Of a stretch of 64,000 nt of DNA, positions 11,009 through 22,760 are shown piece after piece. The DNA comes from Pollenia angustigena. Its lineage: Eukaryota; Arthropoda; Insecta; Diptera; Polleniidae. Below the pieces are notes generated by a model. That model saw only the letters and a list, made by a program, of their open reading frames with translations. It had not been told where the DNA came from and did not search any database. A program made the translations under genes and the position numbers. The stretch is taken from NCBI GenBank assembly GCA_930367215.1, contig OV884056.1, positions 90,841,285 to 90,905,284 of the forward strand. The letters are read 5' to 3'. Each line of letters begins with the position of its first letter. Within the stretch, counting starts at the first letter, position 1.

Positions 11009-14000
11009 AATTTTAACTTTTGCCAATAATTTAATAAGTACAAACAAAATTAACAGGGTTTTGTTGCCGGTATTCATTGTCCGACACATTTATGAAGACG
11101 CCGTTTTTTCTTCAGCACAAAAGTTGACAACGTTTAGAATACCATCACATTTAAAAACGAAAATAAAACGTTTTCTTCTCTACACATCTTACTCAAAACA
11201 AAATGTTGCAAGGCGATAATAATAACTTATATGTACATATCGTCATCTTAAAGACCTAATAACCTATCTGCAAAAATTTCAAAATTGAGTTTTTTATGGA
11301 TATTTATTCCCTATATCATAACGCATGTGTGTGCAAAATTTTGAACATTTAATATTATAAATGACAAAGTTTTTGTACCTAGAGGACCGTTACGCACAAA
11401 AAAAGAGAAAAATAAATCATCAGAAATCACGATAAAAGTTTTATTTTGTTGCATAGTGTAATTTAAACGAACATTAAGTACTTGATTTTGCTTAAACCAG
11501 TAAAAGAAACTACTACTGTAATTATTTAATGTATATAATATTCATGTGTATAAAGAAATTTTTATTTTTTCATACTAATTAGCATAGATGGGCATTTTTC
11601 AGTACCAGTACTTTTTCAGTATTTTCTTTTTTTACTGATTACTGAAAAAAAAAAATCAGTATTCAGTAAATGAACAATCCGTCTGCAAATTTGTGCAAAC
11701 CTAATTTTTTATATGTGAGAATGTTTTATTGTATGTTTTCTTTAATATTTATCTTTCTTAAAAGTGGTGATATTTGATAAAAATTATTCCAAAAAAATTT
11801 TCTTACATGGTCTGTAATCTAAGGAAGAGTTCAAAGAGAAATATGTTATTCGGATTAACGGTAAATTTTTTTTATTTTGATCATTATTCACTTAAATTAT
11901 TATGGAAAAAATTTCACGTTCGAAATGTCACGTATCGACCCAGATTTTGGCTTAAAAAAAAGAAAATACAGAAGATTTTGGAATCAAACCATGACATTTT
12001 AATGTTACATTGCTACGTTAAATTCTGAAAGTAGTTTGACTAAAAAATTGTGCCAGGTTTCGCTGAATTACGCCTTTTTATACATGGCCAAAAAAAACTA
12101 CTTCTGTTTTTTTCACGTTCGAACCGCTACTTCTTTTGCCACTATCTTTGACCTAGAATCGCGCCCTTCATAAACTTTAGCATAGATAACAGTGCTTTCT
12201 TGGTGCTTTAATTTAAGGGTTAAGAAAACGTAAAAATATTTTTTGCTTAAAATGTTATTGCATGTTTGATGCGTACGACTGTCACGTTCAACACTTTGGA
12301 ATTACCCATATACTTAGGTACAGTATTATTTTATTTTATCGCAATAGTCCCTTCGATTAAACAGTTTCTTTTTAATAATCGTTCCTTATTACCTTGAACT
12401 ACAGCGATCCACACCATTTTTAAGTTCATTTAGCTGGTTGAAAATCTTTTTAAGTATTTCTATTTCGTCAACATAAGTAAGCGTATTTTGGTCCTACCAG
12501 TACACAGAAAAAATTATTGCCGAATTATTTTCAAACAAACGCTTGTTTGAAAATTTTTTTGATTTCTACAAATTTTTTTACTGATTCAATCAATATTTTT
12601 GTTTGATTTTTATTTAACCAACAAAAATGTGGACAACTATTCAAAAATTTAATAAACGCGCTATTGGTTTGAAGTTTTCATTATTTTTGTATGAAATATT
12701 TAACGCTCTTTAATGTTGTCGTCTTTTTGCATTTTTTTATTGATTGTAAGCAACACTTCTTTATGATAAATATAAGAACTACAACAAAAAACACATGCAT
12801 TCTATTTTTGGACGCTTTAAAAAAGTACAGCAATAAGAAAAATGATAAAATAGCGTGACGAGGTTTGTAGTAAAAAAAACAACAAAAGCAATAGCAGGTA
12901 AAAAAACAGTTTCATTTTTTTTAAACAACCGAAAAAACACATTATAAGAAACAAAATAAATTTTTGGTTGGTTTCAAAGTTGGTAAAAAAAAACAAAATC
13001 CCGTATTCAATTTTTTCAAACAGTTTGTTTAAATACATCAAATACAGAAATAGAATGATGGCGGAAAACATATCGAGTCGGTTTGCCGCCGTTTTTGGTT
13101 ACATTTCTTCTTCATTAGCAAAGGAAAGGATAAAGCAACAGTGAGTGATAAAGAAAAACAATGTGAGTATAAATATGACTTCGTTCAAAAATTATTCCAA
13201 CAAAAAAATGTATCTCAAAGCCAGCTGGGCCGCTCTGCCAACAGTGCTTGCTTGTGTGCGCGTCATTGCTTGTGCCAAAACTTTTTTGTTTGATTCAGCA
13301 AAAATATTTGTTTGAAATTTATATGAATTTCAGTAAACTTTTTGTTTGATTCTGTAAAATTATTTGTTTGAAAAAATCGGCGTTTTTTTTCAATAAACAA
13401 AATGCAAATAAATTGTTTGAATATGCGAATTTGTTTGTAGGACCGATTTTAGACAAAAAATTGTTTGATTCTACAAATTTTTTGTTTGAATTGGAAAAAT
13501 AATTTTTTCTGTGTAGAATAAAAAATTATAAAAATTTAAAACAAAATCGGTTAATGTTTTTAAACAACCTCAAATTCATGACAAAAAATGCCATAAACTA
13601 CAAATAAATACACAATAAAAATATTTAAATTCATTTTCTTATCGAGCAATTAAAAAAACTCTTAGCTTTAAATTATGAAGAAACTTTATCGAGCAGAAGC
13701 TGGATTACAACTAAATTGTATTTTTGGGATAAAAATCCTATTTGTATACAAGTTCTTACGTAAAGATAAAAATACAAATAAGAACCAAAATAAATTAAAG
13801 AAAAAAAAAAAAACTTTTATGAAGTGATATTATGAGTAAAGTTTTTTTTGCATAAAATCTTAAAAACGAGATTTGCTCTTAAAGATTTTTTTGCAACAAC
13901 ATTTAGTATCAGCTCTTTATGATGGTGTGAATCACATTTAGGACCGTTTTCACAACTAACCGAAAGCTAAAAATATGAATGAACCTTCCTCTAACTTGCC

Positions 14001-14239
14001 GCTCACATACGGTTAAAGTAATGTAGTAGAAATTGAACACTTTTTTCCGACCGATAAAATTTGAACTTTAGCTATCGGTGAAAACGGACCTTAGATTGTT
14101 TTAAGGGGATTTTTGTTATTCATTTATCAAAATCATTGTATTATACCCGTGACGAATTGCTACCAAAACCAGTAAAATTAACAAAAAAAAAAAAAAAAAA
14201 AGAATGATCGGGGCTGGCCCGACCTTATAATACCCTACT
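11009..14239 (+). repeat. 2.2-kb direct repeat, copy 2 (carries an insertion)
   Basis: Second copy of 8289-10557 with the element 12503-13513 inserted. Outside the insertion the two are nearly identical. This makes copy 1 a natural empty site for the transposon. Confidence 0.8.
12503..13513. mobile_element. 1011-bp CACAG-ended TA element
   Basis: Ends are inverted CACAGAAAAAATTATT. TA lies on both sides (12501-12502 and 13514-13515). Copy 1 of the host repeat reads 'ccagtagaata' with a single TA, which proves a TA duplication. Repeated 'tttgtttgaa' motifs fill the subterminal parts. The AT-rich minus frame at 12817-13071 looks like chance. It is probably a non-autonomous Tc1/mariner-type element. 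A second copy is at 17260-17978. Confidence 0.85.
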
Positions 14240-14504
14240 CCGCAATTAGATTATGTTGAATTTTTCGACAATTATTGTTATAACAAAAAGCGCTTATTTT
14301 AAATGTGATATATTTATATTTATATTTATTTGATATTTTCGTTCGTAAAAGTCTTTTTTGGAAGTTAGCTATACTAGAAAAAGTACTTATTTTTGTTCGA
14401 GATATCCCAAAAGTAATCCTTTATAATTAAGCCTATTATAATCTAAAAAATAATATGTTTTTTTTATACTTAAAATTTTTATAAAAATATATAGTTACAC
14501 AAAG

Positions 14505-14526
14505 TCAATAAAGTAAAAATTTTTTA

Positions 14527-14557
<31 letters not shown>

Positions 14558-14727
14558 ATTTTATTTTTATTTTTTCTTATTCTATTCTATTTTACTTTAT
14601 TTTATTTTTTATTTTTTTTTTCTGTCTCTGGCGGGATTTGATCCCGCAAACCTCGGTGCTGATAGACTAGCTCTCTACCAGCTAGTCTACCGGGGCAGTG
14701 TAGTTTTTGTATTAAAAAACTATGTTT
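14505..14727 (-). mobile_element. tRNA-derived SINE, copy 1
   Basis: The minus strand reads GCCCCGGTAGACTAGCTGG (A-box region), then a loop, then the B-box region GCGGGATCAAATCCCGCC, then AGAGACAG and a tail of A and T runs ending near 'actttattga'. The plus-strand copy at 27818-28027 matches head and tail, and similarity starts before the tRNA-like part with 'catagtttttt'. A true tRNA gene is unlikely because of the A-rich tail and the dispersed second copy. Confidence 0.65.
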
Positions 14728-14739
14728 TTTGACTATAAT

Positions 14740-15480
14740 GACTATAATGACATTTTTATTGTCATAATGAAAATATAAATTTTTCTGTATATTTAAGATA
14801 TAATAATAAAGTTATTATTTAATTTATAACTAATAATCCAAAAAGTGGCGAATAAAGCTACAAAGTAATGAATTCTTGAAGTCATTAAAAGTAGGATTGT
14901 AAGTAAAGTTTTTGCTGGGTAACCAGGCTTCATCTTACTTTGGAAGGAGAACACGGAGAGGAAAGCATAATTTAACCTTATCGTTTATTAAGATAAGTGT
15001 TTCAGTTAGACTTTTGAAGCACTAAAAGAATAATATGGTGGCCTTCTACACTTAAAAATATATTCCTTAAATTGTTATGAATGAAGTAAAAGAAAAAAAC
15101 TGTTAATGTACCACATACGGTGGAATAATCAGGTGGCATCGTTACGGCAACAAATACAATATTACAACAAAAATGGAAGTTATATCACCGTTTACGTCAA
15201 AAAATACTTTAAACAAAAATCAAAGCGTGCCGCTTAACGTGATGAAATAAATACATTTTTAGCCAATTTGTATTTAATTATGGTTAATATCTTATTTTTT
15301 TAATTTAAAATTATCAAAAACTTTAATAAAATACAATAATCACAGCAGAAAACGTGGGTTTTTTTGTAAACATAAACAAAACTGTGACATAAACCTAGAC
15401 AAACAATGCAAAAGCAAAAAATCGTCATCTGGCGTAGTGCTGGCACCTGTTTATTTCACCATGGTACCACACGCAGTTAT
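14740..15480. other. no recognisable gene
   Basis: AT-rich sequence. The only landmark is 'tttttgctgggtaacc' at about 14906-14925, which resembles the ends of the TACCCAG MITEs (25831-28377). Nothing coding is supported. Confidence 0.4.
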
Positions 15481-15486
15481 TTAAGT

Positions 15487-15725
15487 CCAGGAAAATAAAT
15501 TACAATAGTGGAGAGGGTATTATGAGTTTGTGCTGATGTTTGTAACACCTTTAAATATTGATCCTAGACCCACCTTTTAGTTTACCGGTCGACTTAATAT
15601 CTGGTTGGCTGGTTGTACCTGCACACTAGGGATGCCAAACGGGAAATCCCGAATCCCGGAATTTATTTTTATTAATCCCGGGATTTTTAATATATCAACT
15701 TTTGTGTACAAAAATCCTGCTGCAC
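15487..15725 (-). mobile_element. family-1 end joined to a hAT-MITE end
   Basis: 15487-15630 is an inverted 3' end of family 1 ('gtggagagggtattatgag'). 15632-15725 starts AGGGATGCCAAACGGGAAAT and carries repeated CCCGGGAT motifs like the hAT-type MITE at 60059-60421. Both are fragments. Confidence 0.5.
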
Positions 15726-16103
15726 ACCTTGTGCACAAGGTACGTGCCCCAATTTTGGAGAACATTTTATTGATACGTAGGTTCTAATTGTCACAATGAC
15801 ATGAACATGAGAATCGGTCCATAATTTCACATAGCCCCCTTATAACCTTATTTTAGGAATATAATCTTTGTGTCCCTCTTTCTTTCTGTTTACTTGTGGG
15901 TTTCAAGCAAGGGCGTAATGGCATATTTCCCCAGTTGGCTGACAAAGGGTATGACCGATCTAAACAAATTTTCTTCTACGCAATTCGGTGTTAATGTCTC
16001 CTACGTCTCTTTTAGCCCAAAAGAAGCACATAAAGAACACAGGATTTAAATGATGATGTTAAGCATAAGCTACCATTTTAATTCTACTCCCGATAAAGAC
16101 TTA

Positions 16104-16323
16104 CAGGGGTGTGCTAGAAATCGAAAACGTAAAACGCAAGAATTTGAAAGTTGTTTTCAATACACTATTGATCTAATTTTTATAATTTTTGTTATAAAAT
16201 TCTTTTTAATAGAGAAATATTTGTATAATATTTGTCATAAAATTCTTTTACTACAGAAATCTTATTAAATAACGACTTTTAAAATTACTGCGTTTTACGT
16301 TTTCGATTTGCAGCACACCCCTG
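16104..16323. mobile_element. 220-bp MITE, TTA duplication
   Basis: Inverted ends of about 33 bp: CAGGGGTGTGCTAGAAATCG on the left, and CAGGGGTGTGCTGCAAATCG reading inward from the right. TTA is on both sides (16101-16103 and 16324-16326). Three-base TWA duplications are typical of PIF/Harbinger. Confidence 0.65.
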
Positions 16324-16669
16324 TTAAACGCGTATAAATTCGTTACAAATAAATATTTTGTGATTAAATTCGCTACAAATAACTAAAATATAACAAGAAA
16401 TTTAAGCAAATAGAATGTGGGAATTATTTCTTTTTCATAAAATATATTTGTTACATGTAAATAAAACAATTTTTCGAATGTGCTTCTATGAGACAAATTT
16501 CAATTTTTTAAGCTTTATAAATATTTTTTTTAATAGAAATTCAAACTTTTATAAAATATTTGCTCCCAAAAAGTTATGTATGATTTCGGTGTCATAAATT
16601 AAACCACTCTTAACTATTTCATCAACTTGTTTCTGATTCTTAAGAAAGAATTTTCCAACCCTTTGTGGG

Positions 16670-17110
16670 TGAAACATGTTACATATTTTTGCTTTTGTTT
16701 GGCAACATTCTGGTTTACGGTGGTGGAGATATTGAAGGGTGTCTTCGCGAAGGCCACCGGACGGGGCACAGGTTGCGGATAGTGAACGGCCTTTAGACAA
16801 AAAAGTTAGCTGCGAAGAAGTGCTTTAGCTCAAATAAGCAGTCCCGGACAATCAGCGGGTAAGTTCTTTATGCTTCACCGACGAGGCAAGTAGGTGCCGC
16901 CCAAAACTATGCACCTCAACAACCCACCTTCACCCAGCATCTGTCTCGCAGCGAGCGGCTAAGATAAGAAATGCTGTGCCTTTTCAGCTATATTGAAAAT
17001 GGCAGCCCCATCAAAAGGGTAAGAGCCTTGGGTTACCAACCTACTGCTCCTAAATCACAACGGTTACTGAAACCAATATTGGCACTATGCGCCCACGATA
17101 TGGCGTAAAA
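16670..17110 (+). mobile_element. GC-richer block, possible 5' region of a LINE
   Basis: This stretch is clearly less AT-rich than its surroundings and has no long frame. The wording (for example 'cacccagcatctgtctcgca' and 'gcagccccatcaaaagggta') resembles untranslated 5' regions of insect endonuclease-reverse transcriptase elements that I have seen. That is a memory-based impression and not proof. Confidence 0.3.
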
Positions 17111-17128
17111 GCAACAAATAATAATAAC

Positions 17129-17259
17129 ACTATGCGACAGTCAAAATCGGGATGGGATGAAACCAACGGGACACGTATAACTTCTTTTTTACCTATATAA
17201 CTTTCCCCGGTAGTTTGAACCCTTCCCGATCACTGACCCCTACCATTTGTCGCACAGTG
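17129..17259. mobile_element. small TIR fragment
   Basis: CACTATGCGACA at the left and TGTCGCACAGTG at the right form a 12-bp inverted repeat with one mismatch. The next element begins directly after it. Confidence 0.35.
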
Positions 17260-17978
17260 CACAGAAAAAATTATTGCCGAATTATTTTCAAACAAACGCG
17301 TTATTGGTGTCAAGTTTTCATTATTTTGTATGAAATATTTAACGCTCTTTAATGTTGTCGTCTTTTTGCATTTTTTTATTTGATCGTAAGCAACACTTCT
17401 TTATGTGAAATATAAGAAAAACAACAAAAAACACACACAGTCTATTTTTGGACGCTTTAAAAAAGTGCAACTATAAGAAAAACAATAGCAGAAACAACAT
17501 TACAAGAAACAAAATCCCGTATTAAATTTTTTTAAACTGTTTGGTTAAATACATCAAATACAAAAATAGAATGATGACGAAAAACATATCGAGTCGGTCT
17601 GCTGTCGTTTTTGGTAACATTTCTTCTTTAGCAAAGGAAAGGATACAGCAACAGAGAGTGATAAAGAAAAACATTGTGTTGTGTGTATAAATAAGACTTC
17701 GTTCAAAAATTATTCCAACAAAAATATGTCTCAAAGGCAGCCGGCGGCTCTGCTCTGCCGTCATCTTCTCATACAGTCATTTAGTATATGAATTTCAGTA
17801 AACTTTTTGTTTGATTCAGTTAAATTATTTGTTTGAAAAAATCAGTGTTTTTTTTCAATAAACAAAATGCAAATAAATTGTTTGAATATGCGAATTTGTT
17901 TATAGGACCGATTTTAGACAAAAAATTGTTTGATTCTACAAATTTTTTGTTTGAATTGGAAAAATAATTTTTTCTGTG
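17260..17978. mobile_element. 719-bp copy of the CACAG-ended element
   Basis: Begins CACAGAAAAAATTATTGCCG and ends with the inverted form, like 12503-13513. It is shorter by internal deletion and flanked by TG on both sides instead of TA. The weak minus-strand frame at 17522-17764 is an AT-rich artefact. Confidence 0.75.
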
Positions 17979-18119
17979 TGTAATACTTATGCAACATTAT
18001 TGGCAATTAGAAAAGAACACATTTGCTAAACGCCTGCAATCGTACATTTAATTACCGGAAAATAACACAAATATGGGCAAAAGTCAGAATAAAATAAAAT
18101 GTCAGAAGATTTGTTGGAT

Positions 18120-18530
18120 TTAATTAAATTTTATCATTATAATTTTCACCACATGTGGCAACAATGTCCATCTGTCCGTTGAAATGGGTTTCTCGAAGAA
18201 GTTGTTATAAAATGTATGTATCCCTCTTGGTCCTAGTTTTAAAAAATAATAAGCCTATATTTCAATTTCAGCAAAATCGGTTCAGCTATTTAGACGATAA
18301 AGCGTAGTAAGCGAAGAATTCACTTTCGCATTCGGTCAGGGGACGGTTGAGCGAACAGACAGACTTAAGGCAAAATGGATGGTGAACAGAATTGATTACG
18401 TCAGCTATTGCTTTAGTAGATATCTTCTAAAACGACCATTAATATTTTTTGAGTATAGGAGGTTTAGCGCCCCTGGACCCTATCCTTAGAAATTAAGTTG
18501 CTCGTATACGAGCAAACCACGACTGCCCCA
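18120..18530 (+). repeat. family-1 related fragment
   Basis: Contains 'tttcagcaaaatcggttcag', 'gcgcccctggaccctatcct' and the general layout also seen at 28560-29035. Noncoding. Confidence 0.45.
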
Positions 18531-18699
18531 AATTTTTACACATAAAATACCTCGTTGTTGTTTTTTTTTATATTCTTCACCACAGTTGGAAATAGTATTT
18601 GTAAAATTCATTATAACAGTAATGATGTCAGACCATTAAAAGTATAAATATGTATATTCTGGGTCCTTATGAGTAACGAAGATTTGACAATGTCTGCCT

Positions 18700-19310
18700 A
18701 TCCGTGTGTATGTTGATATGGGTTTTCCGAAGACCCATAAGAACGGCAAAAGCCAAAGTTTCCAAATAAGGTACAATCATCTTTCTACAAGAAATAGGAA
18801 GGATTGGATAAAAACACATTATAAATTTCCGTATATCTAGAGAATGGAAAAAGCCAAAGTTTCCAAATTAAACACAAACACTACGCTTATCAATGCTCAA
18901 CATCCCACAAAATGCGGGCGCGGTTAAATAAGTAGGCGTGGCACAAAGTATTTTTTTTATCCAAAAAACGGCAAGAGAACATGTTTCCAAATTTGCTAAC
19001 CATAACTGGGTTATTAATACACCACCTCTCTAAAAATATGAGCGTGATTGGAAAAGTGGTCGTGCAACCTCCCGTAAAAATGCATTATAGATTTCTGTTT
19101 GGCGACCGGCAAGAGCCAAAGTTTTTAAAATTTGGTACAAGCATTACGGCTGTCAATACGCAACATCCGACAAAATGTGGGTGGGATTGGAGAAGTGGTC
19201 GTGGCACAAATTAGATTTATTTATGTCTTAAGAACGGTATTTTTTATAACTTTCTGTTCTTATCGCACCATGGTGAACGGTATATAAGATTTGGCATAGC
19301 AGAATATAGC
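18700..19310 (+). repeat. family-2 dispersed repeat, best copy
   Basis: Three internal units each carry 'aagagccaaagttt', 'ggtacaagcattacggct' or variants, and end with 'catccgacaaaatgtggg'. It closes with 'gtatataagatttggcatag' at 19280-19300. Same family as 4340-5209. Confidence 0.5.
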
Positions 19311-19408
19311 ATAACACGTAAGAGTTAATTTTTAACAACGTTTGTTAAGTTTTAAAAAGTTACAAACAATTTTTTTGGCTTTTGGTGCATTATTATTAAT
19401 AAAAAAAA

Positions 19409-19414
19409 TTTATT
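19409..19414 (-). promoter_or_regulatory. poly(A) signal of the small secreted gene
   Basis: AATAAA on the minus strand, 22 nt after the TAA at 19436. It is well placed for cleavage of the transcript. Confidence 0.5.
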
Positions 19415-19435
19415 TGGTTGTATTAAAAGTCGTTC

Positions 19436-20024
19436 TTAATACGACAATTCATTTGTCGTCGTTTTTTGCTGTGATGTAACAAAAGTATTTCCATTTTTAA
19501 CAAAACGATTTAATAAATTGCTAGATCGTCCTCTCATTGCAATTGTCTGGTAATCTTTATTATGCAAAGCTGAAAGTAAATAAAGTTACTTTTTAATTCA
19601 ATACATCTACATTTAAAATTTATGAGTAAAAGAATATTTACCTGATCCCATATTTTTAAACATTGCATGATTGAGGCTAATGATTATACATATTAAAATT
19701 TTTAGCAGTTAGAATGGAAACAATAAGTTTTTCTAAACTATTTAAATCTTACGTTGCATCCACAGTGGATTTTACATTTTGGTAGCTTTTTATAGCCGAA
19801 GTTTTGAAAGTTCTCGCCACATTTCCCATATCATTATATGCTCTACCTCCAGAGTCAAGAAGATATTGAGACCACTAAAAATTTATATATTTAATTACTT
19901 AAAAGTTCATGTTGGGGTTAACTTATTACAGTGAAATTACATGTTTTTGTGATTCTAAAGCGTTAGAATGCAATGAAAAATTTAAATAAACTACAAAGGC
20001 TAGAAATAATTTAAAACAGAACAT
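19436..20024 (-). CDS. small secreted protein, 4 exons, 124 aa, family unknown
   Basis: Not recognised. Exons on the minus strand: 20024-19941, 19874-19753, 19676-19642 and 19569-19436. Every intron is GT..AG and the phases (0, 2, 1) join without a break to a TAA, giving 375 nt. Residues 1-22 are a signal peptide (MFCFKLFLAFVVYLNFSLHS, cleavage probably after SNA). The mature part of about 102 residues is basic, has no cysteine and is rich in N, S, T and K (segments GGRAYNDMGNVARTFKTSAI, NLLNRFVKNGNTFVTSQQ). A poly(A) signal follows. Upstream, TATATC at about 20059-20064 lies near -30 of an ATCAGT initiator-like site just before the ATG. It sits in about 950 bp free of recognised repeats. It could be an immune, salivary or seminal peptide; that is speculation. 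Manual splicing is the main uncertainty. Confidence 0.65.
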
Positions 20025-20289
20025 TTTTTTACTGATCCTCTCTTTATAAATTTTAAGATATAACTGATTTATTTTTGGATAAAAAAAAAAATTATTTAAG
20101 TTTATAAATATTTTGCGGTAGACTATGCTACCAGAGCTGGAGAGTCGCAATTACAATTTTGTTATTAATAACAAATGTAAGCCAACGATTACGTGCAATT
20201 TTAATTAAAAATTAATAATTTAATATGTTAATTTCATTATAATTATAAAAAAATCAATTACAAAAGTTATCAATTAATTAATAAAAGAA

Positions 20290-20950
20290 AACAAGTAAGA
20301 AAGTATAGTCGGTCAAGCCCGATCATATGATACCCTACACCACAGTATTAAAAAACACATCATGCTTATATGTCCATATAAATATGGATTTATCTATGTT
20401 TATAAACTTCATTAAAATCGGTTTGAAAATTAGTTTGAGGCAGAAATTGCCCTCTACCTCCCCTTGTGGTCCTATTTTTTAAAAACTGTATAGCTTATGT
20501 GTCCCTATAGATACGATTCTATCTATGTTTTAAATTTTATTAAAATCGGTTTGAGAGGCAAACATTGTCCCTATCTCCCCTCGTGGTCATTTTTTTTAAA
20601 TGCATCCCTTTTGTGTCCATAAAGATATGGTTCTACCTATCTTTTAAATTTCATTTAAATCGGTTTGATAGTTTCTGAGAGAAAGAAATTTCCCCCTATC
20701 TTCCCTCGTGGTCCTACGATTTGGACCATTTTCTATAGGCTTGGTCCTTGTGCCAATAAGAACCTATGTCCCAAATTTTATCAAATTATCTCTAAAATTG
20801 CGACCTGTACCTGCGCACAAGGTTACATGGACAGCCAGCCGGATGGCAGTGTTGCCGTCGGATATTTTAAAAAAGTACCAAAAAAAGGGGATATCTACAA
20901 AAAAAGTGGCACCAAAAAGAGGATTTAAAAAAAAATGAGCACATGTTTTA
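20290..20950 (+). mobile_element. family-1 dispersed repeat, near-complete copy
   Basis: Starts with 'aagtaagaaagtatagtcgg' and 'ataccctacacc'. It then has three ~120-bp units, each with 'tttcattaaaatcggtttga' and 'cccctatctcccctcgtgg', then the 'cgcacaaggttacatggaca' block. The copy at 42712-43315 is the inverted counterpart. Short frames inside are not shared between copies. Confidence 0.6.
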
Positions 20951-21212
20951 AATCTTATATATAAATACGGAAGCAATTTTTTTATCGTTGATTTTTAAGT
21001 ATCTTAACGTCCACCGATTTTAATGAAACATATATCGTTTTAAAGGTATTTTTGTGTAGAAATGCACAATATACATTTTTTTTCTAAATTTTGAGGATTA
21101 AATGGGTTTAAAAGCGTTTTAAATTTGTTTGCAAACACACGCACATACATGTATAAAAAGAAGTTGTGTGTTTTGTTATTCTCCCAAAATGTGTTTTTCT
21201 TGCATTATACTG

Positions 21213-22572
21213 CAGTGTTACCACCAGCAAGATTCAAAATTACACTTGAGATGAAGCAAAATTACCCGTTTTAAATAAAATTACACCTGATATAAAATTG
21301 AAGTTTTATTTAATAAAAAGACATTTACAAAGAAGCAAAAACACAAATAACTCATTAAAAGAAGATCAATATTATTCAAACTGTTAATTTTATTTATATT
21401 AACAAAAATGACATGAAAGACCTAAAAAAAATTAAAAAGCATAAAATAAAACTGCTAAAATGGTTGCATATATCTAGGGAATAGAAGGTTAGGTTACGAA
21501 AAGTTAGCTGTCAAACGAACTGTCATGCTGTTTTCACTTTTTGATCGGGCACATTATCATGAATAGATTCATGCTTGAACAACGCCACCAAATCATCCAA
21601 ATATACTTTGAAAATTAGCCATCGGTTTTCGCAACTTAAAAGTGACTTCATTATTTAAATGACGCAACTTTTTTTTCACAAATGAAGGCGATGTGTTGAT
21701 TTAGAGAAAATAAACTGTCAATGAGACTTCAAGGCCGTGCGATGTGACACTTATTGATTGTTTTCCGTAGGGCTGTGAAGTCACTGGTTAATGCTGATAA
21801 ACCAGGTGTCTTGGAGGTCAACATTGTTCATTTTATTCGAAAAAGAGAAACAAAATTGGACGTCTGCAATGCGTTTCGTCAAGGACAGGCGCGGTGCGGT
21901 GCCATTTTGTTTTAAATCAGTTTCAAATGGTAATGCCGTGTATCAATCTGCGATTCAAATTAACTTTTTTTGTTGTGTTGTCTACCATTTTAAGTTTCAT
22001 GGTCTTAAAAAATAAATTATTTAGTAAACAAAATGCCTGCAGTGTTTTATACAACTGTCCCTTTCGTAATTCAGTTTTACAACTGTAAAGGGCGGTAAAT
22101 ATTCTTCAAATTAAGTATTAAAAAGTAGCAAGATGGAAATAAAATTAGTTATGTATATGTTGCAATATTGGAAACATATCTTCCCCCAGGCAAGTTTTTA
22201 GTTTGAATAACTTTTTTTAATAAACTTCAGGTTCTAAATCACTATGATAGGCATCTTTATCCCAATTTAAAGGTCCATCTTGCGTCATTCATTACCAAAC
22301 ATTTAAAAATATATGTATGTGTGTTTAATAATTGAAGTCGTTTCTTAAAAACAAACCGAGACTTTGGTTAAGCAGGCTGTGCATTTTTTAGCAACAATAT
22401 TTAAAAAGAAATAAATGTCATCATTGAAATCTAATCTTAATTTTATTTGGGTATCTGAAGTAAGAATTTCATATTACACCTGAACTACACCTAAGAGATA
22501 TTACCCACGCTCTACCCACGACCGTAAAAATTATACCAAATTCGGGTAATTACCCACAAAGTGGCAACACTG
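21213..22572. mobile_element. hAT-type element, exact 8-bp duplication TTATACTG
   Basis: Ends CAGTGTTACCACCAGC (left) and, reading inward from the right, CAGTGTTGCCACTTTG. TTATACTG occurs directly outside both ends (21205-21212 and 22573-22580). Eight-base duplications with CAGTG ends are diagnostic of hAT. It carries no hAT transposase, and most of its middle is the mariner remnant 21497-22066. Confidence 0.85.
21497..22066 (+). pseudogene. internally deleted mariner inside the hAT element
   Basis: Flanked by TA with CGAAAAGTTAGCTGTC / CGAAAGGGACAG inverted ends. The first codons from the ATG at 21558 give a mariner N-terminus (MNRFMLEQRHQIIQIYFEN, then a stop). After a deleted middle, C-terminal phrases appear (AVKSLVNADKPGVLE, MRFVKDRRG). 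Dead by deletion and stops. Confidence 0.6.
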
Positions 22573-22760
22573 TTATACTGGCAAACACACATGTGCACAG
22601 ATGTATAAAAGACGGTGTGCTCTATGTTGTTATTATACTTGCAAACACACATGTACACAAATGTATAAACGGCGGTTATGCTCTATGTTGTTCTCCCAAA
22701 ATGTTTTTGTTTTCATTTTGCACTTGCAAACACACATGTATAACCATATTAGGACAGGGT
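22573..22760 (+). repeat. ~60-bp imperfect tandem repeat
   Basis: 'gcaaacacacatgt' recurs at about 22580, 22641 and 22728, each time followed by 'aatgtataa' or a variant. A related unit precedes the hAT element at 21125-21165, so the hAT landed in this array. Confidence 0.5.

Noticed and set aside
12817..13071. 84-codon minus-strand frame rich in F, L and I
   Set aside because: It lies wholly in an AT-rich MITE, reads mostly through T-run complements and is not kept in the second copy at 17260-17978.
14638..14702. possible functional tRNA gene on the minus strand
   Set aside because: A and B boxes are present but the clover leaf is imperfect, an A-rich tail follows directly and a dispersed copy exists, so a SINE is the better explanation.
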